Positions 1 to 8,948 of a DNA stretch of 64,000 nucleotides are shown piece after piece (within the stretch, counting starts at the first letter, position 1; every line of letters begins with the position of its first letter). A model generated the notes under the pieces. That model ran no database searches. It saw nothing but the letters and a program-made list of their open reading frames with translations, and was not told where the DNA came from. The position numbers and the translations under genes are program-made. The stretch spans positions 62,001 through 126,000 of the forward strand of contig JAKPOU010000055.1 in NCBI GenBank assembly GCA_029547705.1, in the 5' to 3' direction. This stretch comes from Bacteroidota bacterium. Lineage in GTDB: Bacteria; Bacteroidota; Bacteroidia; Bacteroidales; VadinHA17.

Positions 1-260
1 ACTCTGCCGACTATTATGCAGCTGATTCCGTGAGGGTGAATCCGCGAGGTCCGGCCAGGGGAAAAGAGCATGTAATCAGAGGCGGATCGTTCCGAAGCGA
101 TGCAAAGGATGTGCGGAGTGCCGCACGTGCATCCACGCGGACAGATGCATGGCTTGTGACCGATCCCCAGATGCCCAAAAGCATATGGTGGTATTCCGAT
201 TGCATTGACGTGGGATTCAGGGTGGTGTGTGAGATTGACTCATTAAAGTCTGAACGTTAA
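1..260 (+). CDS. Formylglycine-generating-enzyme-like (SUMF1/FGE-sulfatase) protein, 3' end only
   Basis: This is an open frame (codons in phase with base 3) that enters from the left edge and stops at 258-260. The visible C-terminus carries the end signature of the SUMF1/FGE-sulfatase fold: IRGGSF, then RSAAR, and GFRVVCE just before the end. Members include sulfatase-activating formylglycine synthases, but in Bacteroidota the fold is also used in GldJ/GldK-type lipoproteins and many secreted proteins of unknown role. The N-terminus is missing, so active-site cysteines and any signal peptide cannot be checked. It lies 15 bases upstream of a Tat-exported oxidoreductase and may share its transcript. 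The fold call is good; the function is open. Confidence 0.75.
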   Translation, partial: SADYYAADSVRVNPRGPARGKEHVIRGGSFRSDAKDVRSAARASTRTDAWLVTDPQMPKSIWWYSDCIDVGFRVVCEIDSLKSER

Positions 261-275
261 AATTTCATTTCAGCT

Positions 276-1646
276 ATGGATATAAAAAGAAGAGATTTCA
301 TAGGGAAAGCAGCACTTGCCGGATTTGGCGTTGCCGGGGCCGGCGCGGTCCTGTCGGCCTGCAGGAGAAAGAAAGCGGATAATAAGGAACTGGGACTTCC
401 GCCGATATTGAAAGGTGCGCCCAGGGGAAAGAAACTGAGGGCCGGGCTTGTGGGGGCGGGAGCAAGGGGAACAGGTGCAGCCATTAATTTCATCAGTTCG
501 GGTCCTGATCTTGAGATAATTGCACTGGCAGATATTTTTCAGGACAAGATCGATGCCTGCCGGGAAAGATTTGCTTCATTCAATCTGCCCATTCCTGAGG
601 AAAACTGTTTTGCCGGTTTTGACGGATATAAAAAACTGATGGCGATACCCGAGGTGGATGTTGTGCTTCTCGTAACGCCTCCCCGCTTCCGGCCCGATCA
701 TTTTCTCGAAGCTGTCCTTACAAACAAGCATGTTTTCATGGAGAAACCCCTGGCAGTTGATCCTGTAGGTATCAGATCCATTATCACTTCGGCCAAAAAG
801 GCCAGCGCTGTGGGTCTGAATGTTGTTACAGGCACCCAGCGCAGGCATCAGGAGGATTATATTGAAACCTACAGGCAGGTTGCATCAGGTGCAATCGGTA
901 CCATTACTTCGGCAAAGGCTTTCTGGAACCAGGACCATGTATGGTTCCGTGAGCGTGAACCGGACTGGGATGACATGACCTACATGCTGAGGAACTGGAA
1001 TAATTTCTGCTGGCTCTGCGGGGATCATATCCTTGATACGCATGTTCACAATATTGACGTGATCAACTGGTTTATGGGGAAATACCCGGAAAGGGCCGTA
1101 GGATACGGAGGAAGGGCCAGACGTGTAACCGGCGACCAGTACGATTTCTTCAGCATTGATTTTGACTACGGGAACGGAGTAAGTTCGCACAGCATGTGCA
1201 GGCAGATTGACAGCTGTGCAAATGCGACAGGCGAGCTGATAATGGGAACGGAAGGTTATACGAACTGCCAGAATACCATCTGGGACCTGAAGGGAAATAT
1301 CAAGTGGCAGTTTGAATATCCAAAGGATGAAAACGGCACTCCCATGAACCAGACAGTCATTCCTCCCTATGTTCAGGAGCATATGCATCTTGTCCATGCC
1401 ATCAGAACCGGAGAGTATGTCAATGAAGCGGAACAGACCGCACTGTCGACACTGACTGCCATCATGGGCAGAACAGCTGCCTATACGGGCCGGGCTGTCA
1501 CATGGGACGATATACTGAAGTCGGATATGTTCCTGGGTCCTTCAAAGCTTGAATTCGGGAAGGTAGACATGGTGTTTGAAGCCCCGGTTCCCGGAACTCC
1601 CGTTATTACAACAGTAAAACCGGCCTATAAGGGCCAGATAATATAA
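276..1646 (+). CDS. Tat-exported Gfo/Idh/MocA family oxidoreductase, predicted lipoprotein
   Basis: A 456-residue NAD(P)-dependent oxidoreductase of the Gfo/Idh/MocA family, which oxidises, reduces or epimerises sugars and cyclitols. Residues 4-10 (KRRDFIG) form a twin-arginine motif, followed by a hydrophobic stretch and a lipobox LSAC with Cys29, so the folded, cofactor-loaded protein is probably exported and lipid-anchored. The Rossmann glycine motif GAGARG lies at residues 60-65 and the family EKP motif at 156-158; the C-terminal alpha/beta dimerisation domain is complete. The next gene, a second family member, starts 7 bases after the stop, indicating an operon. The substrate cannot be read from the sequence. 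The family call is secure; lipidation is inferred from the lipobox. Confidence 0.92.
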   Translation: MDIKRRDFIGKAALAGFGVAGAGAVLSACRRKKADNKELGLPPILKGAPRGKKLRAGLVGAGARGTGAAINFISSGPDLEIIALADIFQDKIDACRERFASFNLPIPEENCFAGFDGYKKLMAIPEVDVVLLVTPPRFRPDHFLEAVLTNKHVFMEKPLAVDPVGIRSIITSAKKASAVGLNVVTGTQRRHQEDYIETYRQVASGAIGTITSAKAFWNQDHVWFREREPDWDDMTYMLRNWNNFCWLCGDHILDTHVHNIDVINWFMGKYPERAVGYGGRARRVTGDQYDFFSIDFDYGNGVSSHSMCRQIDSCANATGELIMGTEGYTNCQNTIWDLKGNIKWQFEYPKDENGTPMNQTVIPPYVQEHMHLVHAIRTGEYVNEAEQTALSTLTAIMGRTAAYTGRAVTWDDILKSDMFLGPSKLEFGKVDMVFEAPVPGTPVITTVKPAYKGQII

Positions 1647-1653
1647 TCGCTAT

Positions 1654-2967
1654 ATGTCAGGTAAAACATCCAGAAGAAAATTTATAAGGCGTTCGGCTGC
1701 AATAGCGGCCGGTGCTTTCGTGATCCCCGAAATAATTCCTTCCACCGTACTGGGTATGGGAGGAGTAAAGCCCCCGTCGGACCGTGTGGTAATCGGCGCA
1801 ATAGGTACGGGATCACAGGGTATGGCCAATATGAGGGATTTCCTGAGGCTCAGGGATGAAGTCCGCTTTACAGCCCTTTGTGATGTTGATTCAGTCAGAC
1901 TGGACAATGCCAAAAGGGTGGTGGATACTGCAAACAAAAGCAATGATTGCCGCACCTATGTGGATTTCAGGGAATTCCTTGAAAAGGAAACACTCGATGC
2001 AGTATCAATCGCTCTGCCGGACCACTGGCACGGGATTATCTATACTGCGGCAGTGAACAAAAAACTGCATGTGTATGGTGAGAAGCCGATATGCCGGACC
2101 ATCAGTGACGGTCAGGCAATAGTCTCTGCCGTCCGGAGCAATAACATAATCTGGCAGACAGGCAGCTGGCAGAGGTCACAGGCAAACTTTCACAGGGGAG
2201 CCGAACTGGTTGCCAACGGGAGGGCCGGGAAAATTACACGTATTGTGGTTGGACTGCCTGACGGGGGAAGAAGCATTGGTACACCGCCGGTGATGGATCC
2301 TCCTCCGGAACTGGACTGGGACATGTGGCTCGGACCTGCACCGAAAGTGCCATACCGGGGGGTATCTCACTGGGACTGGCGGTGGATTCTTGATTATTCG
2401 GGAGGCCAGCTCACTGACTGGGCCGGACATCATATCGACATTGCAAACTGGGGTGCCGGACTGGAACATACGGGTCCCGAGGAAATTTCTGGCTCCGGCG
2501 TATATCCTCCCGAAGGCATTTATGATGCACCGGTGGAATACGATTTCCTGTGCAGATATGCCAATGGTATCGAAATGAGGGTAGCCAATGCCTCAAGGCT
2601 TGAACACGGTATGGGAACAACATGGTATGGTGACCTTGGATGGATACACACCGACAGGGGAAATGTTCTTACAGCTTCAGATCCTGAAATATTAAAGGAA
2701 GTGATTGGTGAGGACGAGATACATCTGTATAAGAGCGAAAACCACTGGCAGAATTTTATTGATTCCCTGCGATCGGGCAGACAGGCTGTTTCACCGGTTG
2801 ATTCCGCCTATAGGGCGATATCCGTTGCATTGCTGGGGGAAATTGCCATGACAACGGGAGAGACAATAAAATGGGATCCGGATAAGGAGGAAATAATCGG
2901 AAATCCCCGGGCATCACGGCTGCTCAGCCGGCCATACCGTAAACCATGGTCATTGCCGGAAGCATAA
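1654..2967 (+). CDS. Tat-exported Gfo/Idh/MocA family oxidoreductase
   Basis: A second Gfo/Idh/MocA oxidoreductase, 437 residues. It has a twin-arginine signal (SRRKFIRR, residues 6-13) and hydrophobic core, but no lipobox cysteine, so it is probably released into the periplasm after cleavage near residue 34. The nucleotide-binding motif GTGSQG is at 51-56 and EKP at 143-145. The C-terminal half is rich in tryptophan and histidine (for example LTDWAGHHIDIANW), typical of the longer secreted branch of this family in Bacteroidota and Planctomycetes. It sits 7 bases after the previous family member and 43 bases before the ThuA-like lipoprotein; the three probably act on the same extracytoplasmic glycan-derived substrate, which is unknown. 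Confidence 0.92.
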   Translation: MSGKTSRRKFIRRSAAIAAGAFVIPEIIPSTVLGMGGVKPPSDRVVIGAIGTGSQGMANMRDFLRLRDEVRFTALCDVDSVRLDNAKRVVDTANKSNDCRTYVDFREFLEKETLDAVSIALPDHWHGIIYTAAVNKKLHVYGEKPICRTISDGQAIVSAVRSNNIIWQTGSWQRSQANFHRGAELVANGRAGKITRIVVGLPDGGRSIGTPPVMDPPPELDWDMWLGPAPKVPYRGVSHWDWRWILDYSGGQLTDWAGHHIDIANWGAGLEHTGPEEISGSGVYPPEGIYDAPVEYDFLCRYANGIEMRVANASRLEHGMGTTWYGDLGWIHTDRGNVLTASDPEILKEVIGEDEIHLYKSENHWQNFIDSLRSGRQAVSPVDSAYRAISVALLGEIAMTTGETIKWDPDKEEIIGNPRASRLLSRPYRKPWSLPEA

Positions 2968-3010
2968 ACCCCTTGACAGTATGAATCCGCAACAGCATAA
3001 ATTCAAAAAG

Positions 3011-4132
3011 ATGAAAAGACAATATAAATTTTCCCTTCCGGCTGTACTGCTTCTTACTGCAGTATTAATGCTTGCCGTCACTTCCTGCAGGGATAAAGCC
3101 GCTTACAGGGCCCTGATTATAAGCGGACAGGCGGAATATGACAGGGAAACGGCCTCACAGGCCGTTAAACAGATACTGGATGCCTCCGGTCTGTTTTCGA
3201 CGGATATTTTAATTGCCCCGGAGAAAGGAGAAGATCTTTCAGGGCTCAGCAAGGAATTTTCAAAATATAATCTGATAGCCATAGCCTACCGCGGGGATAT
3301 ATGGCCGGAAAATGCATACGGAGCCTTTACCGCTTTCCTGGAGGGAGGAGGAGGACTGCTGGTTTATTATCCGAAAACCCGCTTTGGAGAAACAGAAAGG
3401 GATGAACCCGTTTCCTCAGCCATTTCCCGCAGTCATACATTTGAGGTGAAGACTGTTCAGACTGATCATCCGGTTACCTCAGGGTTACCGGTCAGATGGC
3501 TCCAGCCTGAGGATATTATTGTACCGTCACCGGTGCTGCCGGGCAGCGGAATAAAGGTCCTGGCCACGGCATTTTCGGATACTGCCTACGGCGGTTCAGG
3601 CAGGGCAGAACCGGTGCTTCTGGCGGGGAGTGAAGGCGGCGGAAGAATATTTGCCACGATGATCGGACTGCCTGGAGAGGAGCAGGAACAGGCTGTGCAC
3701 AGTACGGGTTTTATTGCAACACTGCAGCGTGGCGCCGAATGGGCTGCATCAGGAAATGTGACGCAGGCAGTTCCGTCTGATTTCCCGACTGCCGCGGCAG
3801 CCGTTACAAGGACCGGCTTCAGGGAAACAAGTACCGCTGAGGCCTTCAGGATGATGGCCGCTTACGATATAGGCAAAAGCACCAGGTATTATACCCATAT
3901 CCGGGAAGAGATCCGCAAAGCCGGCGGGGATCAGAAAATACTTTCCGGACTTGAGAGGGAAATGGTGAAAATTCTGAACAGTTCCGCGGCCACCGCAGAG
4001 GCCAAGAAGCTCATGCTCCGCGAACTGGGCTGGATGGGATCGGATTATTGTGTCAATGCTGTAAAACGGCTTATTGAAGTTCCTGAGCTGAAGGAGGAGG
4101 CAGAATCTGCACTTGAGAGGCTCGGGAAATAA
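3011..4132 (+). CDS. ThuA-like lipoprotein with helical C-terminal region
   Basis: The chosen ATG gives 373 residues with a clean lipoprotein signal (basic MKRQYK, hydrophobic core, lipobox VTSC); an in-frame ATG at 2981 would add ten residues of poor signal sequence. The first two thirds look like the ThuA/GATase1-like fold: a beta strand RALIISGQ, a later YNLIAIAYRGD strand and a GGGGLLVYY turn, then a stretch ending in FATMIGLPGEE. The last ~110 residues are helical and may form HEAT-like repeats, as in several Bacteroidota and Planctomycetes secreted proteins. It follows two Gfo/Idh/MocA genes, a common pairing for ThuA-type proteins in sugar catabolism. The catalytic role of the family is not established. 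Confidence 0.65.
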   Translation: MKRQYKFSLPAVLLLTAVLMLAVTSCRDKAAYRALIISGQAEYDRETASQAVKQILDASGLFSTDILIAPEKGEDLSGLSKEFSKYNLIAIAYRGDIWPENAYGAFTAFLEGGGGLLVYYPKTRFGETERDEPVSSAISRSHTFEVKTVQTDHPVTSGLPVRWLQPEDIIVPSPVLPGSGIKVLATAFSDTAYGGSGRAEPVLLAGSEGGGRIFATMIGLPGEEQEQAVHSTGFIATLQRGAEWAASGNVTQAVPSDFPTAAAAVTRTGFRETSTAEAFRMMAAYDIGKSTRYYTHIREEIRKAGGDQKILSGLEREMVKILNSSAATAEAKKLMLRELGWMGSDYCVNAVKRLIEVPELKEEAESALERLGK

Positions 4133-4142
4133 CCGCCTGCTT

Positions 4143-5084
4143 ATGTTTTCCCTGGTAATACCCGTGTTCAATGAGGAAAAACTGATTGATGAGCTGGTAA
4201 GACGTACCATACCAGCCATTGAATCATTTACTGACGACTATGAGGTGATTTTTGTCGATGACGGAAGTACGGACCGCAGTGCCGGAATGATCCTGGGTTA
4301 CAGGGAAAAAAACAAAAAGATAAAACTCCTTTCACTTTCCAGGAATTTCGGTCATCAGGCAGCCTATACCGCCGGTCTGGAATACTCCTCAGGTGATATT
4401 GCGGGAATGATGGATGGTGACCTTCAGGATCCGCCCGAGATACTGAGGGATATGTACAATAAGATGAAAGAGGAGGATCTGGATGTAGTGTCGGGAATAA
4501 GAAGCGGCCGGAAAGGGAGCAGGGGACGTAATTTAACATCCCGAACCTTTCATGCCCTGTTCAGACATGCGGGAGATCTGGCGAACATTGAGAATTCCGG
4601 CAATTTCTCAATAATGAAAAGGATTGTGGTTGATGCCGTTCTGTCAATGAGGGAAAAGGTGCGCTACCTTCCCGGTCTGAGGGCATTTGCCGGCTTCAGG
4701 CAGGGATATGTGGAATATGTGAGGGATGGCCGTTACGGAGGCAGACCAAAAATGACATTCGCCAATCTGTTCACACTGGCTGGTGATGCAATATTTTCAT
4801 TTTCAAAATTGCCTGTCAGGATCTGTCTTATTCTGGGAATGACAGGAACGGTGGTCTTTCTGGGGGCTGGCATCTACCTGCTTATCGCCAGGGCTGCGGG
4901 GGCAGCAGTTCCCGGATGGTCGCCCGCCCTGCTCAGTCTTTATTTCCTGGGGTCAGTACAGCTTGTGTTCCTTGGAATACTGGGAGAATACATCTACAGA
5001 AACTACAAGGAATCCCAGAACCGTCCCATTTATTTTGCAAGGAAGTTCTATGATGAATATGATGGAAATGAAGAGGAAGGATGA
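4143..5084 (+). CDS. Family 2 glycosyltransferase, polyprenyl-phosphate sugar synthase type
   Basis: A 313-residue GT2 enzyme starting at MFSLVIPVFNEE; an upstream TTG at 4113 would overlap the previous gene and is less likely. The GT-A nucleotide-sugar site is clear: VIFVDDGSTD near residues 35-44 and the metal-binding MDGDLQDPPE near 90-100. Two hydrophobic segments lie at the C-terminus (RICLILGMTGTVVFLGAG and the LSLYFLGSVQLVFLGI region). This layout matches the DPM1/GtrB/ArnC group, which transfers a sugar from a nucleotide donor to dolichyl- or undecaprenyl-phosphate. The gene overlaps the next one, a PMT/ArnT-like membrane glycosyltransferase, so a two-step lipid-linked sugar pathway ending outside the inner membrane is likely. 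Confidence 0.88.
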   Translation: MFSLVIPVFNEEKLIDELVRRTIPAIESFTDDYEVIFVDDGSTDRSAGMILGYREKNKKIKLLSLSRNFGHQAAYTAGLEYSSGDIAGMMDGDLQDPPEILRDMYNKMKEEDLDVVSGIRSGRKGSRGRNLTSRTFHALFRHAGDLANIENSGNFSIMKRIVVDAVLSMREKVRYLPGLRAFAGFRQGYVEYVRDGRYGGRPKMTFANLFTLAGDAIFSFSKLPVRICLILGMTGTVVFLGAGIYLLIARAAGAAVPGWSPALLSLYFLGSVQLVFLGILGEYIYRNYKESQNRPIYFARKFYDEYDGNEEEG

Positions 5085-7263
5085 AAGACCCATATGGAAA
5101 AGAATCTTCTTCATTGCCTCGGCACTTTATCTGATCCTGATGCTGTTCCTGAGCAGGGATGCCGGAATATCATGCGATGACACCCTTCATTATGACCATT
5201 CGGTTGATGTTTATAATTACTTTGCCACTCACGGCAGCGACAGGTCGGCGCTGGAAACACCCGTTACACACCTGAAATATTACGGCCAGGCCTTTGACAA
5301 TGCGGTAACATTTCTGATAAAATGGTTCGGTATTGAAGATGTTTACAGCTTCAGACACCTTATGAGCTCACTGTCGGGATGGCTTGCCGTTTTTATAACC
5401 GCTCTCTTCGGAATATGGCTCTCCGGTTACCGTACGGGTCTTCTCATCCTGCTTCTTTATGCCGTATCCCCGACATTCACGGGCCATTCCATGAATAATC
5501 TCAAGGATATACCCTTTGCCCTTGCATATATAGCCGGTATCTTTTTCACCCTGAAACTGCTGGAGGATGAAAAGCCTGTTTCGTGGAAAAATATCACGGC
5601 AGTAATAATCAGTACCGGATTTGCAATAGGAATCAGGCCGGTAGGAATACTCCTGATCTGCTATATATTCCTTTTCTGGTTCATTTTGCGGCTGCCTCAC
5701 CTGTACAGGATTACGGTGAAAAAGACCGGGAATAAGGGAACCGGATATGAAGGAATTGCAGAAGATGGGGCCCTGAACCAGGGAGTATTGTATGAAGAGG
5801 CCGTATCCGGGGAAGTCCGTAACAGAGAAGGGAAGTTCAGAGGGATAAGGGATCTGTTAGCGGAACTGGGGATTCTGGTTTTCATTTCCGGAGCAGGATT
5901 TTTCCTGGGCTCATTACTGTGGCCCTATGCCCTGCAGTCTCCTGTAAGAAACATACTCGGCTCATATCATTTCATGGCACATTTCCCCGGCACTTTCCGG
6001 CAGATCTTTGAAGGAAGCAATGAATGGTCCGACTTCATGCCATGGTATTTCATCCCCAAATCAATGCTGATAACAATCCCGCTGATTGTGCTGGCAGGAG
6101 CAGTGCTTTTCCTGGTTTTTGCGGGAAGGGCAGCCAGGCCGGGGAAGCTGGTTCTTTATCTGATAATCATTTTTACTTTTCTGTTTCCGATGCTTTTCGT
6201 GATTGTAAAGCAATCAAATCTCTACAGCTCCTGGAGACAGTTTCTTTTCCTCTACCCTCCGCTGATACTGATAGCGGCTTCCGGACTGAATTATGTTTAT
6301 GAAGCCGTTCCGGGAAAATATTCAGGATGGCCGGTCACCGCAGTGATCATTCTGATGAGTATTCACCCGGCAGTATATATGATAAGGAACCATCCCTATG
6401 AATACATTTATTTCAATCAGTTTACCGGCGGACTGAAAGGAGCTTACGGCAATTATGAGACGGATTATTACTACGTGAACCAGACGGAGGCTTCTGAATG
6501 GCTTATTGCATATCTGACAGAAAAAGGTATTGATTCGGCAGTCGTCGGGGCAACATATCCTGTTAAATGGCAGTTCCGGAAATTCCCGGGAATAAAAACC
6601 TTTTATTTCAGGCATGAGGAAAGAAGCCAGTACAACTGGGATTATGCAATTATAACCAACCGCTATATCCATCCCTTTCAGCTGAAAAACGGAATATGGC
6701 CGCCGCCGGAACCGCTGCATACAATATATGCCGACGGTATTCCTATCGGCATTATTCTTGAACGGAAAAACAGGGATGATTTTTACGGATACAGGGCTCT
6801 AGAGGAGAATCGTCCGGCAGATGCTGTCAGGCATTATGAAGCAGCCCTGCAGTTCAGTGACAGGGATGAGATGATTTTTTATAATTTTGCAAGAGCTTTG
6901 TACAATGAGGGACATCATGAAAGGGCAGATTCGGTATTGAAGAAAGGACTGGAAATCAATCCTTTCTGTGAACCGATACTGATGTACCTCGGGAATATCG
7001 CAAAGTATCGCGGAAATACGGATGAGGCCCTGAAGTATTATGAAAGGCTGATAAGCTATAACAGAAAATATTTTCAGGCCTATGTTGAAATGGCGGGATT
7101 GTATTCAGGCAATGACAATCCAAGGGCCAGGGAGCTGTTGAGGAGCTGCCTGCGGTTAAATCCCCGGTACAGGCCTGCCATTGTCGCCCTGGCAGATACT
7201 TACAGGGAAGAAGATCCTGAAAGAGCAAAAAAATACGATGAAATGGCTGAAACTGTTAAATAA
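5050..7263 (+). CDS. PMT/ArnT-like membrane glycosyltransferase with C-terminal TPR domain
   Basis: The start at 5050 (MMNMMEMKRK) gives 737 residues and a 35-base overlap with the GT2 gene. The N-terminal ~500 residues are a multi-pass membrane domain of the GT39/ArnT kind, with an acidic first periplasmic loop (SCDDTLHYDHSVD) consistent with the catalytic aspartate region of GT-C enzymes, and repeated helices. A hydrophilic loop of about 50 residues rich in K, G and E (around 220-275) is inserted between helices. From about residue 577 the protein becomes soluble and holds about four TPR units (motifs such as ADAVRHYEAAL, HERADSVLKKGL and DEALKYYERL). Such enzymes use polyprenyl-phosphate sugars; the TPRs could recruit the acceptor. 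The acceptor is unknown. Confidence 0.82.
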   Translation: MMNMMEMKRKDERPIWKRIFFIASALYLILMLFLSRDAGISCDDTLHYDHSVDVYNYFATHGSDRSALETPVTHLKYYGQAFDNAVTFLIKWFGIEDVYSFRHLMSSLSGWLAVFITALFGIWLSGYRTGLLILLLYAVSPTFTGHSMNNLKDIPFALAYIAGIFFTLKLLEDEKPVSWKNITAVIISTGFAIGIRPVGILLICYIFLFWFILRLPHLYRITVKKTGNKGTGYEGIAEDGALNQGVLYEEAVSGEVRNREGKFRGIRDLLAELGILVFISGAGFFLGSLLWPYALQSPVRNILGSYHFMAHFPGTFRQIFEGSNEWSDFMPWYFIPKSMLITIPLIVLAGAVLFLVFAGRAARPGKLVLYLIIIFTFLFPMLFVIVKQSNLYSSWRQFLFLYPPLILIAASGLNYVYEAVPGKYSGWPVTAVIILMSIHPAVYMIRNHPYEYIYFNQFTGGLKGAYGNYETDYYYVNQTEASEWLIAYLTEKGIDSAVVGATYPVKWQFRKFPGIKTFYFRHEERSQYNWDYAIITNRYIHPFQLKNGIWPPPEPLHTIYADGIPIGIILERKNRDDFYGYRALEENRPADAVRHYEAALQFSDRDEMIFYNFARALYNEGHHERADSVLKKGLEINPFCEPILMYLGNIAKYRGNTDEALKYYERLISYNRKYFQAYVEMAGLYSGNDNPRARELLRSCLRLNPRYRPAIVALADTYREEDPERAKKYDEMAETVK

Positions 7264-7280
7264 TTTAAATTATATCTGTT

Positions 7281-7550
7281 ATGAAAAAAGCATTATTAAC
7301 ATTCTCTCTCGTAACCTTATTGGTATTTGGCGGCCTGGCCCCCCTGTTTTCCCAGGAACAGCCCCGGCCACAGAAGGATACCGTAAATATTGACACGGAT
7401 GCAAAGCCCACTACCTATTATGATATTGAGGATGAGAACCTGCCAAAGCAGGTAAAAAGCAAGGGAAGCGGTGCTACAGTTGCAATAATTGCCGGAGCAG
7501 TGGTTGTTGCCGGAGCTGTTGCATACTTCCTGCTGAGAAAGAAGAAATAA
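7281..7550 (+). CDS. Small exported membrane protein with C-terminal anchor and basic tail
   Basis: An 89-residue protein I do not recognise. Residues 1-25 are a signal peptide (MKKALLTF..., cleavage probable after LFSQ). A 40-residue polar, proline- and aspartate-rich segment follows, then a glycine/alanine/valine transmembrane helix (about residues 65-85) and a terminal RKKK. The arrangement - signal, short linker, helix, basic end - resembles the C-terminal sorting signals of exosortase- or sortase-type systems, although no LPxTG or PEP motif is visible. It starts 17 bases after the TPR glycosyltransferase and ends before a strong hairpin, so it is probably the last gene of that unit. Confidence 0.7.
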   Translation: MKKALLTFSLVTLLVFGGLAPLFSQEQPRPQKDTVNIDTDAKPTTYYDIEDENLPKQVKSKGSGATVAIIAGAVVVAGAVAYFLLRKKK

Positions 7551-7594
7551 AAAGCTGCAGTAATCCGGTTCAGACCGGAGCCCGGCTGAAGACA

Positions 7595-7615
7595 GGCCGC
7601 AGATATCCTGCGGCC
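7595..7615. terminator. Hairpin between convergent genes
   Basis: GGCCGCAG (7595-7602) pairs perfectly with CTGCGGCC (7608-7615) around a five-base loop. The stem can be extended outward by AGACA/TGTCT across a two-base bulge. It lies between the + strand small membrane protein and the - strand oxidoreductase, 45 bases after one stop and 50 bases after the other, where a bidirectional terminator is expected. There is no long T-run on either side. Confidence 0.6.
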
Positions 7616-7664
7616 TCTGTCTGCTCCGGGATTTTCTGCGGTTTGCAGGATCCTTGTACAGAAT

Positions 7665-8801
7665 CTAAATCTTCGTCCAGATATTACCCTGTGCGTTGGA
7701 ACTGACTACGGCATGAATGAATTTCATGCCCCTGACGCCTTCGTGCACTGTCGGGAATTCACCCGGAGTGTATTCTTCTCCGCGGATCGATTTTGCCGCT
7801 CCCCTGTATATGTTCGCGAGAGCATCATAAATTCCTTCGGGATGCCCTGCAGGCATTGTGTGGCTTTCCTCGGCCATTTTTTCGTTGTACGCATGCGCAG
7901 GCTTGTATACCCTTACCGGTTCGGTATCACTGAACATGTAGAGGTAGTTCGGGTTTTCCTGTTCCCATCTCAGACTGGCCCTTGATCCGTAAACAGAAAT
8001 GACGATATCGTTTTCGAGTCCGCCGCAAACCTGACTTGCACGGATAACGCCCTTCAGCTTATTGTTGAAACGCAGCAGCACGGTTCCGTCGAGATCCAGT
8101 TCCACATCTTCCTTAACCTTGTTCAGATCAGACAATATCTCTTTTATTTCCAGTCCTGTAGTATATTCTATCAGATTGAATGCATGAACGCCGATATCTC
8201 CCATACAGCTGCTTACGCCGGCATTTTTCGGATCCAGCCTCCACACGCCTGTGATTCTGCTTTCAGCACCATGGATGATGGCATTGATCCATCCCTGGTA
8301 ATACTGGGCATCTATTCTCTGGATGGTTCCCAGCACACCTTTTGAAATCAGTTGCCTCATCTGCCTTACCATCGGATACCCGGTATAGGTATGGGCAAGC
8401 GCAAAGGTGAGTCCGGTTTTTTCAACTAGCTGTTCCAGCTCAACGGCTTCTTCCACAGTCATGGTCATGGGCTTTTCACAGACCAGGTGGAAACCATTGG
8501 AAAGAAATGCCTTTGCCTGTGAGAAGTGAAGAGAATTCGGGGTGACAATTGAAACAAGCCTGATCCTTTCGTCCTCAGGTTTTGCAAGTTCGCCTGCTAT
8601 CATGGCATCAACACTGTCATAACAGCGGTCCGGGGCTATTCCTTCCCTGGCAGCAGATTCCCTGTTCCTTTCAGGATTGCTGCTGAAAACACCTCCGACG
8701 AGGTCATAATCGTTACAGATCCTTGCGGCCCGGCGATGAGCATCTCCTATAAATGCTCCTGTGCCGCCGCCTATCATACCCATTTTGATTTTTTTCATCA
8801 T
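7665..8801 (-). CDS. Cytosolic Gfo/Idh/MocA family oxidoreductase
   Basis: A 378-residue family member with no export signal; it begins almost directly with the Rossmann strand (KMGMIGGGTGAFIG, glycine motif at residues 11-19). The EKP motif follows near residue 110 (CEKPMTM) and the C-terminal substrate domain includes GDIGVHAFNL, whose histidine is typical of the catalytic H in this family. Unlike the two exported paralogues at 276-2967, it should act in the cytoplasm. It lies downstream of the sugar phosphate isomerase/epimerase-like gene on the same strand, a common pairing in inositol or rare-sugar catabolism. The substrate is unknown. Confidence 0.92.
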   Translation of the reverse strand: MMKKIKMGMIGGGTGAFIGDAHRRAARICNDYDLVGGVFSSNPERNRESAAREGIAPDRCYDSVDAMIAGELAKPEDERIRLVSIVTPNSLHFSQAKAFLSNGFHLVCEKPMTMTVEEAVELEQLVEKTGLTFALAHTYTGYPMVRQMRQLISKGVLGTIQRIDAQYYQGWINAIIHGAESRITGVWRLDPKNAGVSSCMGDIGVHAFNLIEYTTGLEIKEILSDLNKVKEDVELDLDGTVLLRFNNKLKGVIRASQVCGGLENDIVISVYGSRASLRWEQENPNYLYMFSDTEPVRVYKPAHAYNEKMAEESHTMPAGHPEGIYDALANIYRGAAKSIRGEEYTPGEFPTVHEGVRGMKFIHAVVSSNAQGNIWTKI

Positions 8802-8948
8802 TTTGAAGTTTTTTATTTAAGGAAGAAACCTTCATCCCGGAAGAGCGGGATAAAGATTTTTACAAAGTTGTGTACATGGATACAGCCTTTTCAGAGAAAA
8901 ACCCATCATCTCATTCTGAGAAAGCTGATTTGCCTTTCCGGAGAATGA

